DNA of 64,000 nucleotides, from assembly GCF_003864975.1 (NCBI RefSeq), contig NZ_BHGL01000028.1, positions 38,211 through 102,210 of the forward strand, read 5' to 3'. The stretch is from Sulfuriferula thiophila (GTDB lineage: Bacteria > Pseudomonadota > Gammaproteobacteria > Burkholderiales > Sulfuriferulaceae). Both the position numbers and the translations under genes were made by a program. The notes beneath the pieces were generated by a model, which was not told the origin of the DNA, made no database searches, and was given only the letters and a program-made list of their open reading frames with translations. This document shows, in pieces, positions 34,733-43,679 of the stretch (within the stretch, counting starts at the first letter, position 1; each line of letters opens with the position of its first letter).

Positions 34733-35028
34733 AGTTTTTGCCCTTCTTTAAAGGCAATATCGTGGATAGGCAGGCGCATCAAATTGGGGGCGGACAGCAA
34801 CACATCCACTTTACGGCCATGCATCAGGCGGCTAACTTTCGCTGAGAAGCGGGCAGCCAGAAGTGCCGGGTTGTCCACGGGTTCGGGAATGTCGAGCAGA
34901 ATATCGATATCGCCTCCCCGTTGGTCATCATCCACCCGCGAGCCAAACAACCAGACGCCAACCCCTTCACCAAAGGTTTCAAGGCTGGCAGTACGTATCA
35001 CTGTTTGCTGCTCTTGCGTGAGTCGCAT
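34729..35028 (-). CDS. MNT-type minimal nucleotidyltransferase antitoxin
   Basis: The 99-residue protein has the motif GSRVDDDQRGGDIDILLD and closely resembles the MNT protein at 32.7 kb. It is intact while its HEPN partner is frameshifted, which is the order of loss expected when an addiction module decays, because loss of the toxin first is harmless. The promoter region upstream (35040-35060) has a short palindrome, CTCAT with ATGAG arms. Confidence 0.85.
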   Translation of the reverse strand: MRLTQEQQTVIRTASLETFGEGVGVWLFGSRVDDDQRGGDIDILLDIPEPVDNPALLAARFSAKVSRLMHGRKVDVLLSAPNLMRLPIHDIAFKEGQKL

Positions 35029-35145
35029 GATGATTTAATTCCTCATAATGATCATGAGAGATAACTTTAACTCAATTCTCATCATTATAGCTTTTGCGAG
35101 AATTCCATCCGGCAATTCTCTTCCGCTTGTGGATCCCAGGTGATG

Positions 35146-36087
35146 CTAGCCACGAAAACGTGCGAATAATAATTTAATCCAATATCGTGGCGAACCACTG
35201 ATGGTCTTCATCACTTCCGGAATTTTGTCTGCCATTTCCTGCCGACAAATGCGGTAGTTATCCCAACTGAAATGCGCCAAGCGCAGTAGTGAGTTGCCCA
35301 CATACCGATCCAGCTTGGTGTTTTTTCTGAAGATGGCCAGTTGCTCAGGGGGGACGCGTCCTTTGGCAAACATGTAGGGCGCTACCAGATGATCCAGATT
35401 ACCATAAATGAGTTCGGGTGATTTATTGACCGATTTCATCAGATTGCCGGGATGAAATCGATACACGGATACGGGACCCTTAACCACGCCGACATCGCCC
35501 ATTAATGTCAATTTCAAGAACAACTCCGAATCACAGAAAATATTGTCCGGATTGGAAAACGCATTCAATGTTTTGGCCATAGTCCGATTGAACACGATAT
35601 TGCACAGGGTAAGATCCTGCGGCTTGATTGTGCCGCGAGACAAGAACACATCCACGCCCTTCACCACGCCTTCAAACGGCAGCACGATCGACTTTTTATC
35701 GCCGGTGCTCTCATTCAGCATGTAGCCCTCAGCATACACCACTACCACCGACGGATTAGCTTCGATCATGCAACTGGCTTTAGCCAGATAATCGGGATCA
35801 ACCAGATAATCATCATCCGAAAGCAACACGAACCAGTCGCCGCTGGCATGTTCGAACACGGCTTTGCGCCAGTTACGCACCATGCCTATATTCTCTTCAT
35901 TCCGGTAATAGTGCACACGGTTGTCAGCAAGATATTTACTGACCACGGCAGTAGTATCATCCTGAGAACAGTTGTCCGAAACAATGATTTCGAAATCTGC
36001 ACCACGCTGTGCCAGAACGCTGGCAATGGCCGCATCGAGATAAGCAGCCCGATTATAAGTAGGGATAACAACACTAATCTTCGGCAT
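35146..36087 (-). CDS. Glycosyltransferase family 2
   Basis: The 313-residue protein has a standard GT-A domain: ISVVIPTYNRAAYLDAAIASVL, IVSDNCSQDDTTAVV and the metal site VLLSDDDYLVDPD. It overlaps the end of the RfbJ-like gene by 14 bases and is the last gene of the rfb run before the toxin-antitoxin island. It is a good candidate for the transferase of the CDP-dideoxyhexose, as the gene beside an RfbJ-type enzyme often is, but that is inference from position only. Confidence 0.83.
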   Translation of the reverse strand: MPKISVVIPTYNRAAYLDAAIASVLAQRGADFEIIVSDNCSQDDTTAVVSKYLADNRVHYYRNEENIGMVRNWRKAVFEHASGDWFVLLSDDDYLVDPDYLAKASCMIEANPSVVVVYAEGYMLNESTGDKKSIVLPFEGVVKGVDVFLSRGTIKPQDLTLCNIVFNRTMAKTLNAFSNPDNIFCDSELFLKLTLMGDVGVVKGPVSVYRFHPGNLMKSVNKSPELIYGNLDHLVAPYMFAKGRVPPEQLAIFRKNTKLDRYVGNSLLRLAHFSWDNYRICRQEMADKIPEVMKTISGSPRYWIKLLFARFRG

Positions 36088-37030
36088 GAGTTTTCCTGGC
36101 CCCTGTATTAGTTGCCACTTCGGGCAACCGAGTATTTTGTTCCATCCGTGCTATTCCCGCAGCAAGTGCAACTTTGGGTGCCCAGCCCGGCACTACCTGC
36201 CCTTTATTCCAGGGAAGCATGATTTCACGGGGCCGATAGGCGCGAGCACCCCATTCAACAGCCAAAGACTGGTTAATTATCTGACCGTAACTTTCAACCA
36301 GATCACGTAATTTAATTGGCTTGCCTGAGGTGACAGCATATATCTCATGTTGAATAACTTTGCCCTGCAATAGCCGTTCGGCGCCAAGCAGATAAGCATC
36401 CAGCACATCATCGATGTACACCAGGTCTATCATTTGCTCCCCAGGCGACATGAGTAGCGTTTCCCCAGTGCGCGTAGTTGTACGTAGCAGGGTAAATAAT
36501 TTTGCTCTGGGATCGTTTGGGCCGTAAGTATCACTGAGTTTCAGACTGATAGCAGTAAGACTCGACACTCCAGTGTAGTACGTCAACACTGCTTCAAATG
36601 CCTGCTTGGTTGCGGCATACAGACACACCGGACTGTAATCCTTATTTTCATAATGCTGCCAGGAGGTGCCTGTATTAATCAGGTGCCGCACGCCATTTAC
36701 GCTCATTGCCTCAACCAATTGCGTCGAGAACAGCAGGTTGCTGTGTATGAGTGGCTCGACATCCTGTGGCGTATGTTGTGCGAGAAATAGCGATGCCAAG
36801 TGGAACACTACTTGCGGAGATGCGAGTTTGACGATTTCAATCAGTTGCTCAGTGGAGCCATCGTGCACATGCACCTGGATTGCCTGCTCGACACCCGAGA
36901 ACATACTCAGATCGGAGCCTTGCCGGACAATGACATGCGTTTCCCAGCCCTCACTCACCAACCTACGAATCAGGTTAGAGCCCACAAAGCCAGTCCCGCC
37001 GGTCACCAGCGCGATACGATGCTCAGCCAT
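36074..37030 (-). CDS. NAD-dependent epimerase/reductase, RfbJ-like
   Basis: This extended SDR enzyme has VTGGTGFVGSNLIRRL, FHLASLFLA, a TSWQHYENKDYSPV block with YAATKQAFE as the Tyr-Lys pair, and DLVYIDDVLDAYL. Its closest relatives in memory are CDP-abequose synthase (RfbJ) type reductases, which reduce the 4-keto group of a CDP-3,6-dideoxyhexulose, and this matches the rfbFGH genes upstream. The ATG at 37030 (MAEHRIALVTGG) has GGAG seven bases before it and overlaps the epimerase gene by eight bases; a longer frame reaching 37168 lies inside that gene and is not used. Confidence 0.78.
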   Translation of the reverse strand: MAEHRIALVTGGTGFVGSNLIRRLVSEGWETHVIVRQGSDLSMFSGVEQAIQVHVHDGSTEQLIEIVKLASPQVVFHLASLFLAQHTPQDVEPLIHSNLLFSTQLVEAMSVNGVRHLINTGTSWQHYENKDYSPVCLYAATKQAFEAVLTYYTGVSSLTAISLKLSDTYGPNDPRAKLFTLLRTTTRTGETLLMSPGEQMIDLVYIDDVLDAYLLGAERLLQGKVIQHEIYAVTSGKPIKLRDLVESYGQIINQSLAVEWGARAYRPREIMLPWNKGQVVPGWAPKVALAAGIARMEQNTRLPEVATNTGARKTHAED

Positions 37031-37589
37031 AAACATGCTCCATTGACTGGAACCGGAACGGGCTCTGAAAATCGGCAAGTGCCGGGAAACCACAGTCCCT
37101 AGCAGAAAGTATAGGAGCGGCATCCGGCCACGCGATTCCTGCGCTATCCCAGCGGATACCGCCATCATGTTCCGGTGCGTAAATCGTGGTGACCTTGTAC
37201 TGCATAATGGCTTCGTCAGTCAGCGCATAAAAGCCATGTGCCATACCGGGTGCGATGTAGAGCATATTGCCCAGCTCAGCGCTCAATTCAATGGTTTCTG
37301 ATTGCTGATAAGTGGGCGAGCCCACGCGCAGATCGATAATCGCATCCAGCACCCTTCCCGTCAGACAATACACCAATTTGAAATGGTCATGCGGCGGAGT
37401 CTGAAAGTGCATCCCTCTCAACACGCCCTTATGCGAGATCGAGTAATACTCCTCTGCGAATTCAGTAACCAGACCATGTTTGGCGAACACGTCTTTATGA
37501 AAAGTCTTCACGAAACAGCCGCGGTTATCCTTGCGCACCAGCGGAATCAGCTGGTAGCAGCCAGGTATCGCAGTTTGCTCAACACGCAT
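37023..37589 (-). CDS. dTDP-4-dehydrorhamnose 3,5-epimerase (RfbC/RmlC) family protein
   Basis: The 188-residue cupin has DNRGCFVKTFHKDVF, GVLRGMHFQTPPHDH with the catalytic histidine and the ASN-type loop APGMAHGFYALTDEA. RmlC enzymes epimerise 4-keto-6-deoxy sugars at C3 and C5. There is no rmlA, rmlB or rmlD nearby, and it sits directly after the rfbH fusion, so it may act on the CDP-linked sugar, as AscE does in CDP-ascarylose synthesis. The substrate is inference. Confidence 0.83.
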   Translation of the reverse strand: MRVEQTAIPGCYQLIPLVRKDNRGCFVKTFHKDVFAKHGLVTEFAEEYYSISHKGVLRGMHFQTPPHDHFKLVYCLTGRVLDAIIDLRVGSPTYQQSETIELSAELGNMLYIAPGMAHGFYALTDEAIMQYKVTTIYAPEHDGGIRWDSAGIAWPDAAPILSARDCGFPALADFQSPFRFQSMEHVYG

Positions 37590-37590
37590 C

Positions 37591-39195
37591 TCAGAAATTC
37601 ACCCCGAAGAACGCTTCCAGTTTTGCAATCACGAAATCGAGCATTTCTTTACTCAAGCCCGGGTAGACGCCAATCCAGAACGTATCATTCATCACTGTAT
37701 CAGTATTGACCAACTCGCCGGAGACGCGGAATTTCTGCCCCTTCATGTACGGCTGGCGAGTCAGATTTCCGGCAAACAGCAAGCGCGTTCCGATTTTATT
37801 CTGGTCCAGATATTTCAGCAGATCCACACGGTTCGCGTCTGCATTTTGTTTAATGGTTATAGGAAAACCAAACCAGGACGGCTCACTGTTCGGCGTTGCT
37901 TCCGGCAGCAGCAGGAATTCCTCGCAGCTCCGCAGCCCGGCTTTGAGGTAAGCGAAATTGGCTTTACGCGCGGCGATAAACTCCTCCACGCGGTCCATCT
38001 GTGCCAGCGCGCAGGCAGCCTGCATATCGGTGATCTTGAGGTTGTAACCGAGATGCGAATAAGTGTATTTGTGGTCGTAACCTTCTGGCAGATCGCCGAG
38101 CTTCCAGCAAAAACGCTTGCCGCAGGTATTGTCCTTGCCGGGCGGGCAATAGCAATCGCGGCCCCAGTCACGGAACGACTCAATAATCATCTTGAGCTGG
38201 TCGTTATTGGTGAACACCGCGCCGCCTTCGCCCATGGTGATGTGATGCGCAGGATAGAAACTCAGTGTGCCGATGTCGCCGAAGGTGCCGACCAGCTTGC
38301 CGTTATAGGTGGAACCGAGCGCATCGCAGCAGTCTTCGATCAGCCAGAGATTATATTTTTTGGCCAGCGCGACGATGACTTCGAGGTTGTAAGGGTTGCC
38401 CAGGGTATGCGCGAGCATAATAGCCTTGGTCTTGGGGCTAATAGCCGCTTCGATGCTGGCCGGATCAATGTTGTAGGTGGGCAGGTGCACGTCGACAAAC
38501 ACCGGCACTGCGCCGAATTGCAGGATAGGGTTCACCGTAGTCGGAAATCCTGCCGCCACCGAAATGACTTCATCACCCTGCTGAATGGCGCGCTCACCCA
38601 GTTTAGGCGAAGTAAGCGCAGAGAATGCCAGCAGATTGGCAGACGAACCGGAGTTGGTAGTGAGCGCGTGTTTCACGCCAAGGAATTCGGTCAGGCGCTT
38701 TTCGAAGGCATCGTTAAAACGACCAGTAGTAAGCCAGCCATCAAGCGAAGCCTCCACCATATTTTGCAATTCGGCAGCGCCGATTACCTTGCCGGAGGGT
38801 GGAATGACGCTTGTACCCGCCTGAAAGGGCTTGTGTCGATATTTCAGCGCAGCAAGATTGGGAATATCCAATGTCACCAACCTGCGCAGCACGCGCTCAT
38901 GGCCTTTGTCACTCAACCGTGCAACAGGTTTCTCGATGCGACTGATGTGCAAGTTAAATACCTTGTCAATTCGCACATGACTTTGATGCTTAAGCGGCTC
39001 GTCAGCAAAGTCAGTCAAATCCAGCGCAAAACCCTGCTCCTCTTCTACAGGCGTCTTGGTAATGAAAGCTATGCGTACATCGTCGTTTTCATCCTTGCCT
39101 GACAAGGCCAACACTGGCCTTTTCTTCTTGTTGCTGAGGTCGCTAAATGGAAAGTAGGCGCTGTAGATTGTGCCTGGCGTAATCTCAAAGGTCAT
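37591..39195 (-). CDS. rfbH: Fusion of a PemK/MazF-like toxin domain with CDP-4-keto-6-deoxyglucose-3-dehydrase RfbH
   Basis: One open frame of 534 residues joins two proteins. Residues 1 to about 115 look like a PemK/MazF-type endoribonuclease ([20 protein letters not shown], then PVLALSGKD and VRIAFITKT). From about residue 120 it is Rfb[45 protein letters not shown] with histidine where aminotransferases have the PLP lysine (His318), and the [2Fe-2S] ligands C290, C348, C350 and C358 (C-X57-C-X-C-X7-C). RfbH removes the C3 hydroxyl of the CDP-sugar. Only the first about 20-25 residues of normal RfbH appear replaced. No Met lies at the junction, so separate translation is unlikely. The matching antitoxin gene overlaps the start by 11 bases. 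Confidence 0.85.
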   Translation of the reverse strand: MTFEITPGTIYSAYFPFSDLSNKKKRPVLALSGKDENDDVRIAFITKTPVEEEQGFALDLTDFADEPLKHQSHVRIDKVFNLHISRIEKPVARLSDKGHERVLRRLVTLDIPNLAALKYRHKPFQAGTSVIPPSGKVIGAAELQNMVEASLDGWLTTGRFNDAFEKRLTEFLGVKHALTTNSGSSANLLAFSALTSPKLGERAIQQGDEVISVAAGFPTTVNPILQFGAVPVFVDVHLPTYNIDPASIEAAISPKTKAIMLAHTLGNPYNLEVIVALAKKYNLWLIEDCCDALGSTYNGKLVGTFGDIGTLSFYPAHHITMGEGGAVFTNNDQLKMIIESFRDWGRDCYCPPGKDNTCGKRFCWKLGDLPEGYDHKYTYSHLGYNLKITDMQAACALAQMDRVEEFIAARKANFAYLKAGLRSCEEFLLLPEATPNSEPSWFGFPITIKQNADANRVDLLKYLDQNKIGTRLLFAGNLTRQPYMKGQKFRVSGELVNTDTVMNDTFWIGVYPGLSKEMLDFVIAKLEAFFGVNF

Positions 39196-39412
39196 TCCAG
39201 CAATCCTCTTCTACACTGTTAAGAATTTTTTTTGCAAAGCCACTTTCATCCATCAATTGAGTCATTTCCAGGCTTTCCTGGGGTATTCCTCCCTTGGAAG
39301 ATGAGCGTGGAATGACGATAACATCAACTTCATCTCCCATTTCTGGCGGAAGAACAAGATGGATGGTGTGACTTGCATCGGCGATGAGATGTTGACGGAA
39401 TATTGCGCTCAT
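39185..39412 (-). CDS. Antitoxin partner of the PemK/MazF-like domain
   Basis: The 75-residue protein starts [20 protein letters not shown], with [17 protein letters not shown] as a short beta domain and an acidic tail ([19 protein letters not shown]) that would wrap the toxin, the usual make-up of a type II antitoxin. AGAGGAACG precedes its ATG, which overlaps the rfbG stop (ATGA). A longer frame to 39571 lies inside rfbG and is not used. Thus the module is wired into the rfb operon at both ends. Confidence 0.78.
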   Translation of the reverse strand: MSAIFRQHLIADASHTIHLVLPPEMGDEVDVIVIPRSSSKGGIPQESLEMTQLMDESGFAKKILNSVEEDCWNDL

Positions 39413-40479
39413 GATTGCGTTCCTCTTGTGAATTCTGCGATTTGGGCTATTGTTTTGGTTCTCATGTCTGCGCCATGTTCCACCTCTTTGTGCCACTCGA
39501 TGATTTTTACCAATGCCAGCATCAGTGACCAGCGAGGATGCCAGTCTAAACGCGCTTTCGCCTTGGAGCAATCCAGCTTGAGGTAGTGTGCTTCATGCGG
39601 ATGATCGACCTGATCCAGTTGCCAGCTGGCGCCCTCACCCCATTGCTGCGTTAGCTGCTCGACTATCCACTGCACTGGTTTGGCATCTTCATCGTTCGGC
39701 CCGAAATTCCAGCCTTCGGCATAGGCCACACCCTCTTCATATAGTTTTTGTGCCAGTTGCAGATAACCTGCGAGCGGTTCCAGTACGTGCTGCCAAGGCC
39801 GGATAGCGTGCGGATTGCGGATGGTCACTGGCAGCCCTGCGCTGACTGCGCGCAAGATATCCGGGATCAGACGATCATCCGCCCAGTCGCCACCGCCGAT
39901 AACGTTACCCGCGCGCGCTGAAGCCAATGCAACATGATGCTCGTTGTATTTTTCCGGGTTAAAAAATGAATTACGATAAGCCGCAGCCACCAGTTCAGCA
40001 CAACCCTTGCTGCTGCTATAGGGATCATAGCCGCCCATGGCTTCGTTTTCGCGATAGCCCCACATCCACTCTTTATTTTCGTAACACTTGTCGCTGGTGA
40101 CGTTAACCACTGCACGCACACTGGGGGTTTTCCGCACGGCTTCCAGTAAATGCACGGTACCCATCACGTTCGTCGAGTAGGTTTCCACCGGCTCGATGTA
40201 GGAATAGCGCACCAGGGGTTGCGCCGCCATATGAATGACGATCTCTGGCTCAGCCGCCTGCATGGCACCAGCCAGAGCAGCGCCATCGCGAATATCGCCA
40301 ATAATGGAATGCATACCCTGCCCGACTTGCGCTACGTCAAACAGACTGGGGGTGGTTGGCGGCTGTAAAGCATAGCCGGTCACGTCCGCACCCAACTCTT
40401 GCAACCACAGACACAGCCAGCTACCTTTAAAACCAGTGTGTCCGGTTACAAACACTTTTTTACCTGACCAAAATTTCAT
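39409..40479 (-). CDS. rfbG: CDP-glucose 4,6-dehydratase
   Basis: RfbG converts CDP-glucose into CDP-4-keto-6-deoxyglucose, the substrate of RfbH. The sequence starts MKFWSGKKVFVTGHTGFKGS, a RfbG hallmark, with HMAAQPLVRYSY, VNVTSDKCYENKEW, and YDPYSSSKGCAELV (Tyr-x3-Lys type). About 356 residues, full length. The ATG at 40479 follows the rfbF stop by two bases; the longer frame to 40500 overlaps rfbF and lacks support. Confidence 0.95.
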   Translation of the reverse strand: MKFWSGKKVFVTGHTGFKGSWLCLWLQELGADVTGYALQPPTTPSLFDVAQVGQGMHSIIGDIRDGAALAGAMQAAEPEIVIHMAAQPLVRYSYIEPVETYSTNVMGTVHLLEAVRKTPSVRAVVNVTSDKCYENKEWMWGYRENEAMGGYDPYSSSKGCAELVAAAYRNSFFNPEKYNEHHVALASARAGNVIGGGDWADDRLIPDILRAVSAGLPVTIRNPHAIRPWQHVLEPLAGYLQLAQKLYEEGVAYAEGWNFGPNDEDAKPVQWIVEQLTQQWGEGASWQLDQVDHPHEAHYLKLDCSKAKARLDWHPRWSLMLALVKIIEWHKEVEHGADMRTKTIAQIAEFTRGTQS

Positions 40480-40481
40480 AT

Positions 40482-41252
40482 TCACGGCCAGACCTTCCAA
40501 GGTGCTTTACCGCTTTTCCATAGCTCTTCCAGGTAATTTTTATCCCGTAGCGTATCCATCGGCTGCCAGAAGCCGTGATGCAGATAGGCCGAAAGTTGCC
40601 CAGCTCCGGCAAGCTGTTCCATGGGTTCACGTTCCCATATGGTGTGATCGCCTTCGATTTCATCAATCACCTTGGGGGACAGAATAAAGAAGCCACCATT
40701 GATCCAGCCGCCGTCACCTTGCGGCTTTTCCTGAAAACCACACACTTTATGCTGCTCCAGATTGAGTGCACCAAACCGCCCAGGTGGCTGCACTGCGGTT
40801 AGCGTCGCCAGCGTATTTTGTGCTTTGTGAAAAGCGATAGATTCAGCAATATTTACGTCACCCACTCCGTCGCCGTAGGTAAAGCAGAAATCTTCGTCAC
40901 CCAGAAAATGCCGCACACGTTTGAGGCGCCCGCCGGTCATGGATTCGTCGCCAGTGTCAACGAGAGTAACTTTCCACGGCTCGGCACTGTTCTGATGCAC
41001 TTCCATCTTATTATTCTGCATATCGAATGTCACATCCGAGGTATGCAGAAAATAATTGGCAAAGTACTCCTTGATCAAATAGCCTTTGTAGCCGAGGCAG
41101 ATGATGAAGTCATTCACGCCATGCGCCGAATACATTTTCATGATGTGCCATAAAATCGGCTTGCCGCCGATTTCTATCATGGGTTTGGGGCGAGTTGATG
41201 TCTCTTCGCTGATTCGGGTACCGAGACCTCCCGCTAGAATGACTGCTTTCAT
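40482..41252 (-). CDS. rfbF: Glucose-1-phosphate cytidylyltransferase
   Basis: RfbF makes CDP-glucose from CTP and glucose-1-phosphate, the entry to all CDP-3,6-dideoxyhexoses. The 256-residue protein has the nucleotide-binding motif [34 protein letters not shown], the catalytic [11 protein letters not shown] and [18 protein letters not shown]. It is the first gene of the rfb run; its product overlaps nothing upstream, so a promoter should lie in 41253-41310, where I cannot see a strong consensus. Confidence 0.95.
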   Translation of the reverse strand: MKAVILAGGLGTRISEETSTRPKPMIEIGGKPILWHIMKMYSAHGVNDFIICLGYKGYLIKEYFANYFLHTSDVTFDMQNNKMEVHQNSAEPWKVTLVDTGDESMTGGRLKRVRHFLGDEDFCFTYGDGVGDVNIAESIAFHKAQNTLATLTAVQPPGRFGALNLEQHKVCGFQEKPQGDGGWINGGFFILSPKVIDEIEGDHTIWEREPMEQLAGAGQLSAYLHHGFWQPMDTLRDKNYLEELWKSGKAPWKVWP

Positions 41253-41310
41253 ACCATCCCTTTTAATCGTTCAATCCCATTTATTTTCATATTTACCCTA
41301 CCTGCCAATC

Positions 41311-42117
41311 TCACCACTTCACCACATGCAAATGACTCAATGACCGCCCCAGAAAACGTTCGCCTATGGTCTGGAATTTCACCGGCACATCGGTCACATA
41401 ATATTCGTAGTGCGGCAGGGCATGGCTGGTGTTGGCCAGATTGAGCTCTGTAAGCAGGGCCGCAGTACGGTTGGCCATGGCTTCAGCGGAGTCGACCAGT
41501 TTAACGCCCTCGCCCATGACTTCCTGCAGCAAGGGCTTGATCAGCGGGTAATGGGTACAACCCAGCACCAAAGTATCGATATGCTCGGCGATCACCGGCT
41601 TGAGGTATTCCTGCGCAGTGAGGCGGGTGACTTCGTGATCCAGCCAGCCTTCTTCGACCAGCGGCACGAATAACGGACAGGCTTGCGAATAGATGCGGGC
41701 ATCCTGAGTGAGGCTGTGGATGGCGCGAGCATAGGTGTTGCTGTTAACGGTGGTGGGCGTGCCAATCACGCCGATCTGGTGGCTTTTGCTGGCTGCGACA
41801 GCGGCAAATGCACCCGCCTCGATAACATCCAGCACCGGTACCGGCGACATATCACGCACGGTTTGCGCGGCAACGGCAGCCATGGTGTTGCAGGCGATAA
41901 TCAGTAATTTGACGTTTTTTTCCAGCAGAAACTGCGCTATCTGCGTAGTGTAATGCGCGATGGTTTCTACTGATTTCACACCATACGGCACGCGCGCGGT
42001 GTCACCGAAATACACGATGTTTTCAAACGGCAGGCGTTCCATCAGGGCACGCACGACGGTCAAGCCGCCGATACCGGAATCGAATACGCCTATGGGCTGT
42101 TTGGGATCAATCTGCAT
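41311..42117 (-). CDS. murI: Glutamate racemase
   Basis: MurI supplies D-glutamate for peptidoglycan. It has the start PIGVFDSGIGGLTVVRAL, the YFGDTARVPYG block and the two catalytic cysteines in IIACNTMAA and LGCTHYPL, in about 268 residues. I chose the ATG at 42117 because the family begins just before VFDSGIGG; the frame extends to 42159 inside queG. It follows the queG stop by five bases, so the two are probably one transcript. Confidence 0.94.
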   Translation of the reverse strand: MQIDPKQPIGVFDSGIGGLTVVRALMERLPFENIVYFGDTARVPYGVKSVETIAHYTTQIAQFLLEKNVKLLIIACNTMAAVAAQTVRDMSPVPVLDVIEAGAFAAVAASKSHQIGVIGTPTTVNSNTYARAIHSLTQDARIYSQACPLFVPLVEEGWLDHEVTRLTAQEYLKPVIAEHIDTLVLGCTHYPLIKPLLQEVMGEGVKLVDSAEAMANRTAALLTELNLANTSHALPHYEYYVTDVPVKFQTIGERFLGRSLSHLHVVKW

Positions 42118-42122
42118 AGTAA

Positions 42123-43193
42123 TTAATCGACTGAAGGTTGATGTTGCGAAAGCGCCCATTGTACATGTTCGCGCACGATTGCTGACGGGTGATCGGCATG
42201 CCGATTTAACGCTGCTACTATACCGGCACTGGGGGGCGCGTTGCCAAGTGCCACGGCAATATTGCGCAACCAGCGCTCATGGCCGATACGACGAATGGCG
42301 CTGCCTTGCAAACGCTGATTGAATTCATCTTCAGTCCATGCCAGCAAATCCACCAGCTGCGGACTATCCAGTCCGTTGCGCACACTAAAATCGGCGCTGC
42401 TGCTAGTTTTGGCAAAGCGGTTCCACGGGCACACCAACTGGCAATCATCACAGCCATAAATGCGATTGCCCATCAGCGGACGCAGTTCAACAGGAATCGC
42501 GCCGCTATGTTCGATAGTGAGGTAGGAAATACAGCGCCGGGCATCAAGATTATTGGGCGCGAGTATCGCCTGCGTCGGACAGACATCTATGCAGGCTTGG
42601 CAATCGCCGCAGTGCGCACTCACTGGCTGGTCTGCCGGTAGTGGTAAGTCGGTATAGATTTCCCCGAGGAAAAACCACGAGCCGGCGTCACGATTGAGCA
42701 GCAAAGTGTGCTTGCCGCGCCAGCCCAGCCCGGCCTTGCTCGCCAGCGCAACCTCCATCACCGGCGCCGAATCGGTAAACACACGGTAGTTGAACGTCCC
42801 CACTGCCTGATTAATGCGCTCCGCCAGCCGTTGCAGTTGCGTACGCATCACTTTATGGTAATCACGTCCTAGCGCATAACGTGAGATATACGCTAATTCG
42901 GGCTCAGCCATGACCTCCCAGCTACCGCGTGTATTTGGGGGCAAATAATCCATGCGCACCGAGATCACTCGCACGGTGCCCGGAACTAATTCGGCAGGGC
43001 GGGTACGCTTGCTGCCATGTTTTGCCATATAATCCATTTCACCGTGATAGCCTAGCGCTAGCCAGGCTAGCAGTTCAGTTTCCACCGCGCCCAGATCGCA
43101 GTCAGTAATACCCACGCCGTGAAAGCCGAGCTCCGCCCCCCAGACTTTAATCTGTTGCGCCAATACAACTAAATCGAGTTGATCATGATCCAT
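42123..43193 (-). CDS. queG: Epoxyqueuosine reductase QueG
   Basis: QueG reduces epoxyqueuosine to queuosine in tRNA using cobalamin and two [4Fe-4S] clusters. The sequence has the cluster motifs CGDCQACIDVCPTQAI and CDDCQLVCPWNR, the DSAPVMEVALASKAGLGWRG block and a HEAT-like C-terminal part (GHERWLRNIAVALGN). The ATG at 43193 (MDHDQLD) gives about 356 residues, close to the family norm. Its start overlaps the start of the divergent tsaE by nine bases, which is unusual. Confidence 0.93.
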   Translation of the reverse strand: MDHDQLDLVVLAQQIKVWGAELGFHGVGITDCDLGAVETELLAWLALGYHGEMDYMAKHGSKRTRPAELVPGTVRVISVRMDYLPPNTRGSWEVMAEPELAYISRYALGRDYHKVMRTQLQRLAERINQAVGTFNYRVFTDSAPVMEVALASKAGLGWRGKHTLLLNRDAGSWFFLGEIYTDLPLPADQPVSAHCGDCQACIDVCPTQAILAPNNLDARRCISYLTIEHSGAIPVELRPLMGNRIYGCDDCQLVCPWNRFAKTSSSADFSVRNGLDSPQLVDLLAWTEDEFNQRLQGSAIRRIGHERWLRNIAVALGNAPPSAGIVAALNRHADHPSAIVREHVQWALSQHQPSVD

Positions 43194-43679
43194 ACTGCTA
43201 ATGATACCCTGCTCCGTTATTCCCGGCACCTTGCCGACGAATCCGCCACCCTTGCGCTTGGCGCCGATATTGCCCACGCGCTGGCGCCTGGCCTGGTGAT
43301 TTACCTCTATGGCAACCTCGGTGCAGGCAAGACCACACTCTCTCGTGGCATCATGCGCGGCCTCGGTTACCAGGGCAAAGTCAAAAGCCCGACCTATACT
43401 TTGGTTGAAGTTTATGAGGTTTCTAGGTTAAAGTTATATCACTTTGATTTATATCGCTTCAATGATGCGTTAGAATGGGAGGAAGCGGGGTTCAGAGAAT
43501 ATTTTAATCGCGACAGCGTGTGCCTGGTTGAATGGCCTGAAAAAGCTGCCGAATTACTCCCTACCCCCGATATACGCTTGTATTTAACGCCTGATGGCGA
43601 AGGCCGCACCGCGGTCCTCGAAGCCGTCACGCAAGGAGGTAAACTATGTCTGACTCAATTACCCGCCGCAACTGGCTAA
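43185..43679 (+). CDS. tsaE: tRNA threonylcarbamoyladenosine biosynthesis ATPase TsaE
   Basis: TsaE is the ATPase of the TsaBDE complex that installs t6A37 in tRNAs. The product (about 164 residues) has the Walker A motif YLYGNLGAGKTTLSRG, the VKSPTYTLVEVY block and HFDLYRF, followed by LVEWPEKA, all family marks. The ATG at 43185 has GAG about seven bases upstream; a TTG at 43179 is also possible. It overlaps amiC by 34 bases, as is usual in proteobacteria. Confidence 0.93.
   Translation: MIHTANDTLLRYSRHLADESATLALGADIAHALAPGLVIYLYGNLGAGKTTLSRGIMRGLGYQGKVKSPTYTLVEVYEVSRLKLYHFDLYRFNDALEWEEAGFREYFNRDSVCLVEWPEKAAELLPTPDIRLYLTPDGEGRTAVLEAVTQGGKLCLTQLPAATG

Noticed and set aside
37846-39102. 418-residue plus-strand frame
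   Set aside because: It lies opposite the toxin-RfbH fusion. RfbH is strongly conserved there, so this frame is a shadow.
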